Source: Paracoccus sp. (in: a-proteobacteria)
Lineage (GTDB): Bacteria; Pseudomonadota; Alphaproteobacteria; Rhodobacterales; Rhodobacteraceae
DNA: 64,000 bases
Direction of reading: 5' to 3'
NCBI RefSeq assembly: GCF_030604785.1
Contig: NZ_JAUVVF010000001.1
Coordinates: 1 to 64,000, forward strand
The notes beneath the pieces are model-generated. The model saw only the letters and a list, made by a program, of their open reading frames with translations. It had not been told where the DNA came from and ran no database searches. Positions 60,233 through 64,000 of the stretch are shown here, piece by piece (within the stretch, counting starts at the first letter, position 1; the number at the start of each line of letters is the position of its first letter). Position numbers and translations under genes: made by a program.

Positions 60233-62512
60233 ATGACCGACGACAGGACCGACAACCCGATCCCCGAACCCGCCGGCTATGACGGACCTGTCGGAGGCTG
60301 GGGCTCGATCCGCGGCATGGCTCAGGTCGGCCGCGCGGCCCATCCCGATCCCGGCGTCGCCGCGACGCTGGCGCGCCAGAACAAGCCGGGGGGCTACATG
60401 TGTTCCTCGTGCGCCTGGGCCAAGCCGCCGAACCCCCATCCGGCCGAATTTTGCGAGAACGGCGCCAAGGCGACGATCTGGGATCTGACCACCGAACGCT
60501 GCACCCCTGATGTCTTGGCGCGCCACACCGTCAGCGAATTGTCGACCTGGTCTGACCACGATCTGGAAATGCTGGGCCGCCTGACGCATCCGATGCGCTA
60601 TGACGCCGAAAGCGACCGCTATGTCGCGGCAAGCTGGGACGAGGCGATCACCGCCATTGCGGACCATCTGCGCGCGGTCGATCCGAAAAAGGCGTGCTTC
60701 TATGTCTCGGGCAAGGCGGCGCTGGAGCCCTCGTTCCTGTTCGGGCTGTTCGCGCGGGCCTATGGCCACCTGAACCTGCCCGACAGTTCGAACATGTGCC
60801 ACGAGACGACCTCGGTCGGGCTCAAGCAGGTGATCGGCTCGCCGGTGGGCACCTGCGTCTTCGAGGATTTCGAGCATTGCGACGCGATCTTCTATGTCGG
60901 CCAGAACCCGGGCACGAACAGCCCGCGCATCCTGCACCCCCTGCAGAAGGCGGTCGAACGCGGCTGCGCCATCGTGGCCTTCAACCCGCTGCGCGAGAAG
61001 GGGCTGCTGGAATTCACCAATCCGCAGCGTCCGGTGCAGATGACGGTCGGACGGCGCACGCAGATCGCCGACCTCTATTTCCAACCGCGCCCCGGCGGCG
61101 ATATTGCGGCCCTGACCGGCGTGGCCAAGCATGTGCTGGCGCTGGAACGGGACGAGGGCGGCATCCTCGACCACGATTTCCTGCGCGAGCATTGCCACGG
61201 CGTGCAGGACTGGATGGACTGGGTCGAGGCGACCGGATGGGCCGAGCTTGAGGAGGCCAGCGGCCTGTCGCGCGCCCAGATGGAGGCTGCGGGCCGCGTC
61301 TATGCGCGCGCCAAGGCCGTGATGGGCATCTACGGCATGGGCCTGACGCAGCATGTCCACGGATCGGATTCCATCGCGGCGCTGGTGAACCTGATGCTGC
61401 TGCGGGGCAATATCGGGCGCAAGGGGGCAGGGGTCTCGCCCGTGCGCGGCCATTCCAACGTGCAAGGCCAGCGCACGGTGGGCATCACCGAAAAGCCCGA
61501 CCTTGCACCCCACGACCGGATGCGCAAGCTCTTCGACATCGACCCGCCCGAGGACGAGGGCTGGAACACGCTGGCCTTCTGCGAGGCGCTGCTGCGCGGC
61601 GAAGTGCAGGCCTATCTGGGGCTCGGCGGTAATCTGGCCCGCGCCGTGCCGGACCAGCCCCGCGTGATGAAGGCCTGGCGCGACATCCCCATGACCGCCC
61701 ATATCGCCACCCGCCTGAACCGCACCCATCTGGCGCCGGGGCGGCAATCCTGGCTGCTGCCCTGCCTCGTGCGTTCGGAAACGGACCTTCAGGACAGCGG
61801 CCCGCAGCAGGTCTCGGTCGAGGACAGTTTCAGCCATATCTACGGCTCGATCGGGCGGCGCGATCCGGCCAGCCCGCATCTGTGGTCGGAAACCGCCATC
61901 GTCGCCGTTCTGGCCGATGCGGTTCTGGACCCCAATCCGCGCCTGCCCTGGCGGGCATGGCGGGGCGATTATGCTCTAGTGCGCAAATCCATCGAATCCG
62001 TCTGGCCTGACGAATTCGCCGATTACGAGGAGCGCATGAACCAGCCTGGCGGCTTCTATCGCGGCAATCCCGCGCGCGAGCGGGATTGGCAGACCGAAAC
62101 CGGCAAGGCGCAGTTCACCATCCCGGCCGGACTGGATGCGACCGGGCTGGGTCACGGCAAGGACGCGCCTTGGCGGCTGATCACGCTGCGCTCGAACGAC
62201 CAGTTCAACACCACGATCTATGGCATGTCCGATCGGCTGCGCGGGATCGAGGGGCGGATGGTCGTCATGATGGCTCCCGAGGACATGGCCGAGGCCGGGC
62301 TGAAGCCCGACGACACCGTGTCGCTGGTGACCAACAGCGCGGACGGGATCGACCGGCGCGTCGGCGGCTTGCGGGTTGTGCCCTACGACCTGCCGCGCGG
62401 CGCGGTTGCGGGCTATTACCCGGAACTGAACGCGCTGGCGCCTCTGGACCGGCATGACCTGGCCTCGGGAACGCCGGCCTACAAGGGCATTCCGGTGCGG
62501 ATCGAGGCGTGA
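60233..62512 (+). CDS. FdhF/YdeP-family molybdopterin oxidoreductase
   Basis: 759 residues, the usual size of the YdeP branch of the formate dehydrogenase-like MopB superfamily. The N-terminus has a Cys motif CSSCAWAKPPNPHPAEFCENG, probably for an iron-sulfur cluster. The molybdenum-site region reads DSSNMCHETTSVGLKQVIGS, and MGD-binding segments include GQNPGTNSPRILHPLQKA and the MopB C-terminal part VSLVTNSADG. In E. coli YdeP is linked to acid resistance; the substrate is unknown and formate activity should not be assumed. It has no electron-transfer partner gene nearby, although fdhD is 21 kb away in this window. Confidence 0.87.
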   Translation: MTDDRTDNPIPEPAGYDGPVGGWGSIRGMAQVGRAAHPDPGVAATLARQNKPGGYMCSSCAWAKPPNPHPAEFCENGAKATIWDLTTERCTPDVLARHTVSELSTWSDHDLEMLGRLTHPMRYDAESDRYVAASWDEAITAIADHLRAVDPKKACFYVSGKAALEPSFLFGLFARAYGHLNLPDSSNMCHETTSVGLKQVIGSPVGTCVFEDFEHCDAIFYVGQNPGTNSPRILHPLQKAVERGCAIVAFNPLREKGLLEFTNPQRPVQMTVGRRTQIADLYFQPRPGGDIAALTGVAKHVLALERDEGGILDHDFLREHCHGVQDWMDWVEATGWAELEEASGLSRAQMEAAGRVYARAKAVMGIYGMGLTQHVHGSDSIAALVNLMLLRGNIGRKGAGVSPVRGHSNVQGQRTVGITEKPDLAPHDRMRKLFDIDPPEDEGWNTLAFCEALLRGEVQAYLGLGGNLARAVPDQPRVMKAWRDIPMTAHIATRLNRTHLAPGRQSWLLPCLVRSETDLQDSGPQQVSVEDSFSHIYGSIGRRDPASPHLWSETAIVAVLADAVLDPNPRLPWRAWRGDYALVRKSIESVWPDEFADYEERMNQPGGFYRGNPARERDWQTETGKAQFTIPAGLDATGLGHGKDAPWRLITLRSNDQFNTTIYGMSDRLRGIEGRMVVMMAPEDMAEAGLKPDDTVSLVTNSADGIDRRVGGLRVVPYDLPRGAVAGYYPELNALAPLDRHDLASGTPAYKGIPVRIEA

Positions 62513-62594
62513 CGCAGGGGCAAGCCGGCACGGGGTGGACTTTGCCCGCCGGGGCGTCTAAGGGGTCGGTCTTTGGCGCTGCAGCTTCGAGGCG

Positions 62595-62663
62595 CCCGGT
62601 GCAAGGTTGCCGGGCCGATCCTACGGAAACGGGGTGCCGCTCATCGGGTGACGCACCCCCTTT
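62595..62663 (+). promoter_or_regulatory. Two hairpins in the leader of the DEAD-box helicase gene
   Basis: CCCGG/CCGGG (62595-62614) and GGGGTGC/GCACCCC (62631-62659, followed by CTTT) lie in the 163-base gap. The second is terminator-like but ends only about a dozen bases before the helicase ATG. It may terminate the ydeP-like message, or control the helicase, whose relatives are often cold-induced through structured leaders. Confidence 0.45.
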
Positions 62664-62675
62664 CTGGCGAAGACC

Positions 62676-64000
62676 ATGACAGATCACACCATCCCCGCGC
62701 CGCTTCAAGCGGCGCTGGCGGGCAAGGGCTATGACAGCCTGACCGCCGTTCAGAATTCCGTTCTGGCCCCCGAGGTCGCGGGCCGCGACCTGCTTGTCTC
62801 GGCGCAGACCGGCTCGGGCAAGACCGTGGCCTTCGGCCTTGCCATCGGCGCCGACCTGCTCAGCGGGGACCGCCTGCCCGAGGGCGAATTGCCCCTTGCC
62901 TTGGCCATCGCGCCCACCCGCGAGCTGGCCTTGCAGGTCGCGCGAGAGCTGGAATGGCTTTACGCCTCGACGGGCGCCCAGATCGCCACCTGCGTCGGCG
63001 GCATGGATTACCGCAACGAACGCCGGGCCTTGGCGCGTGGCGCTCAGATCGTCGTCGGCACGCCCGGCCGTCTGCGCGACCATATCGAACGCGGCAGCCT
63101 GGATCTGACCGCGGTCCGCGCCGCCGTTCTGGACGAGGCCGACGAGATGCTGGATCTGGGCTTCCGCGAGGATCTGGAATTCATCCTCGCCGCCGCCCCG
63201 GCCGAGCGTCGCACGCTGATGTTCTCGGCCACGGTGCCCCCGGCGATCGAAAAGCTGGCCCGCGATTTCCAGCGTGACGCGCTGCGGATCGCCGCGATGG
63301 GCGAGGCGCGCCAGCACGGCGACATCGCCTATCGCGCCTATTCCGTCGCCGCGCGCGACCGCGAGCCCGCGATCTTCAACCTGCTGCGTCTGCATGATGC
63401 GCGCACGGCGATCATCTTCTGCAAGACGCGGGCGAATGTGAACCACCTGCTGGCGCGCATGTCGAACCGGGGCTTCAAGGCCGTGGCGCTGTCGGGCGAA
63501 CTCAGCCAGACGGAACGCAACCACGCGCTGCAGGCGCTGCGCGACGGGCGCGCGCGGGTCTGCATCGCCACCGACGTGGCCGCGCGCGGGATCGACCTGC
63601 CGGGGCTGGAACTGGTGATCCATGCCGATCTGCCCACGAATCCCGAGACGCTGCTGCACCGTTCGGGCCGCACTGGCCGGGCCGGCGCCAAGGGCGTCTC
63701 GGCGCTGATCGTGCCGCCCGCCGAATACAAGCGCGCGCAACGCCTGTTGCAGAATGCCCGCATCACCGCCGAATGGGGCGGTGCGCCCTCGGCCGACGAG
63801 GTCCGGGCCGAGGATGACCGCCGGCTGATGGATCACGCCGCGCTGACCCAGACCGGCGACCAGGATGCCGCGGCTCTGGCCTCTCAGCTGCTGGAACGGT
63901 TCGGCCCCGCCCAGGTCGCGCAGGCCTTCGTCGCGCTGTGGCGCGAGGGCCGGCCCGCCCCCGAGGAATTGTCCGACACCGCCGTTCCGGGCGCGCCGCG
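62676..64000 (+). CDS. DEAD-box RNA helicase, C-terminus cut by the window
   Basis: 441 full codons are visible and the frame stays open to the right edge. All core motifs are present: Q motif region (YDSLTAVQNSVL), I AQTGSGKT, Ia PTRELALQV, Ib TPGRLRDH, II VLDEADEMLDLGF, III FSATVP, IV IIFCKTRANV, V ATDVAARGIDLP and VI HRSGRTGRAG. It unwinds RNA duplexes in ribosome assembly or mRNA turnover. The missing end probably carries a DbpA/CsdA-type RNA-binding domain, as in Rhodobacteraceae relatives; that is inference. The ATG has only a weak GGCGAAGA upstream. Confidence 0.94.
   Translation, partial: MTDHTIPAPLQAALAGKGYDSLTAVQNSVLAPEVAGRDLLVSAQTGSGKTVAFGLAIGADLLSGDRLPEGELPLALAIAPTRELALQVARELEWLYASTGAQIATCVGGMDYRNERRALARGAQIVVGTPGRLRDHIERGSLDLTAVRAAVLDEADEMLDLGFREDLEFILAAAPAERRTLMFSATVPPAIEKLARDFQRDALRIAAMGEARQHGDIAYRAYSVAARDREPAIFNLLRLHDARTAIIFCKTRANVNHLLARMSNRGFKAVALSGELSQTERNHALQALRDGRARVCIATDVAARGIDLPGLELVIHADLPTNPETLLHRSGRTGRAGAKGVSALIVPPAEYKRAQRLLQNARITAEWGGAPSADEVRAEDDRRLMDHAALTQTGDQDAAALASQLLERFGPAQVAQAFVALWREGRPAPEELSDTAVPGAP

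Noticed and set aside
60233-62512. Second formate dehydrogenase
   Set aside because: Sequence layout follows the YdeP branch, with no electron-transfer subunit beside it. Formate activity is not supported.
1-64000. CRISPR arrays, insertion sequences, prophage, tRNA genes or attachment sites
   Set aside because: No regularly spaced repeats, transposase or integrase reading frames, terminal inverted repeats or tRNA cloverleaf were found in the gaps that I read.

Overview
The window is high-GC chromosomal DNA of an alphaproteobacterium of the Rhodobacteraceae, most like Paracoccus. The evidence is gene content and order: trpS / rhomboid-like / murJ / glnD, a penicillin-binding-protein activator divergent from rsmI-yraN-gshB, rpsA-ihfB-lapA-trpF, a RamB/ScfR-type regulator facing isocitrate lyase, an NAD-dependent fds formate dehydrogenase, and a roseobacter-type ectoine catabolic cluster. 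This taxonomic call is an inference from proteins; no 16S gene is present. I see no insertion sequence, prophage, CRISPR array or tRNA gene.

Layout. 1-882 is the start of a truncated Hint-domain protein. 1314-14593 is mostly housekeeping: trpS, a rhomboid-family protein without catalytic residues, murJ, glnD, an LpoA-like lipoprotein, rsmI, yraN, gshB, a ceramidase-family membrane protein, gatCA, a small lipoprotein and an amidase that probably starts at CTG. RNase P RNA (14641-15017) and rpmG follow, each with a recognisable promoter and terminator. 15500-18787 encodes a two-subunit molybdenum hydroxylase plus a MocA-like cofactor nucleotidyltransferase. 18807-32130 is a complete ectoine/5-hydroxyectoine uptake and degradation locus. 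One arm (asnC-doeC-doeD, minus strand) diverges from enuR-uehABC-usp-eutABCDE (plus strand). 32277-39245 is a LysR regulator and fdsGBA-fdhD-fdsD. 39441-42680 is rpsA, ihfB, lapA and trpF. 42677-46374 is the RamB-like regulator, aceA and an unrecognised 76-residue protein. 46489-60165 is a galactoside regulon: ABC importer, alpha- and beta-galactosidase and the full De Ley-Doudoroff route, with both arms diverging from an IclR-type regulator. 60233-62512 is a YdeP/FdhF-like molybdoenzyme, and a DEAD-box helicase runs off the right edge.

How the genes work together. In the ectoine locus UehABC imports ectoine and hydroxyectoine. EutABC converts hydroxyectoine to ectoine, EutD opens the ring, EutE deacetylates, DoeD removes the side-chain amino group and DoeC oxidises the semialdehyde to aspartate. 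EnuR and the AsnC-type protein are the expected regulators. In the galactoside locus, imported galactosides are hydrolysed in the cytoplasm, and galactose is oxidised, delactonised, dehydrated, phosphorylated and cleaved to pyruvate and glyceraldehyde 3-phosphate.

The most distinctive signals are regulatory: three dyads spaced 31-32 bp upstream of doeC, a 9-bp inverted repeat before uehA, tandem 17-bp dyads between the galactoside arms, a leader ORF before aceA, and hairpins in the rpsA, ydeP-like and helicase leaders. No unmistakably new multi-gene system is visible; the regulatory architecture and the pseudo-rhomboid are the best leads.
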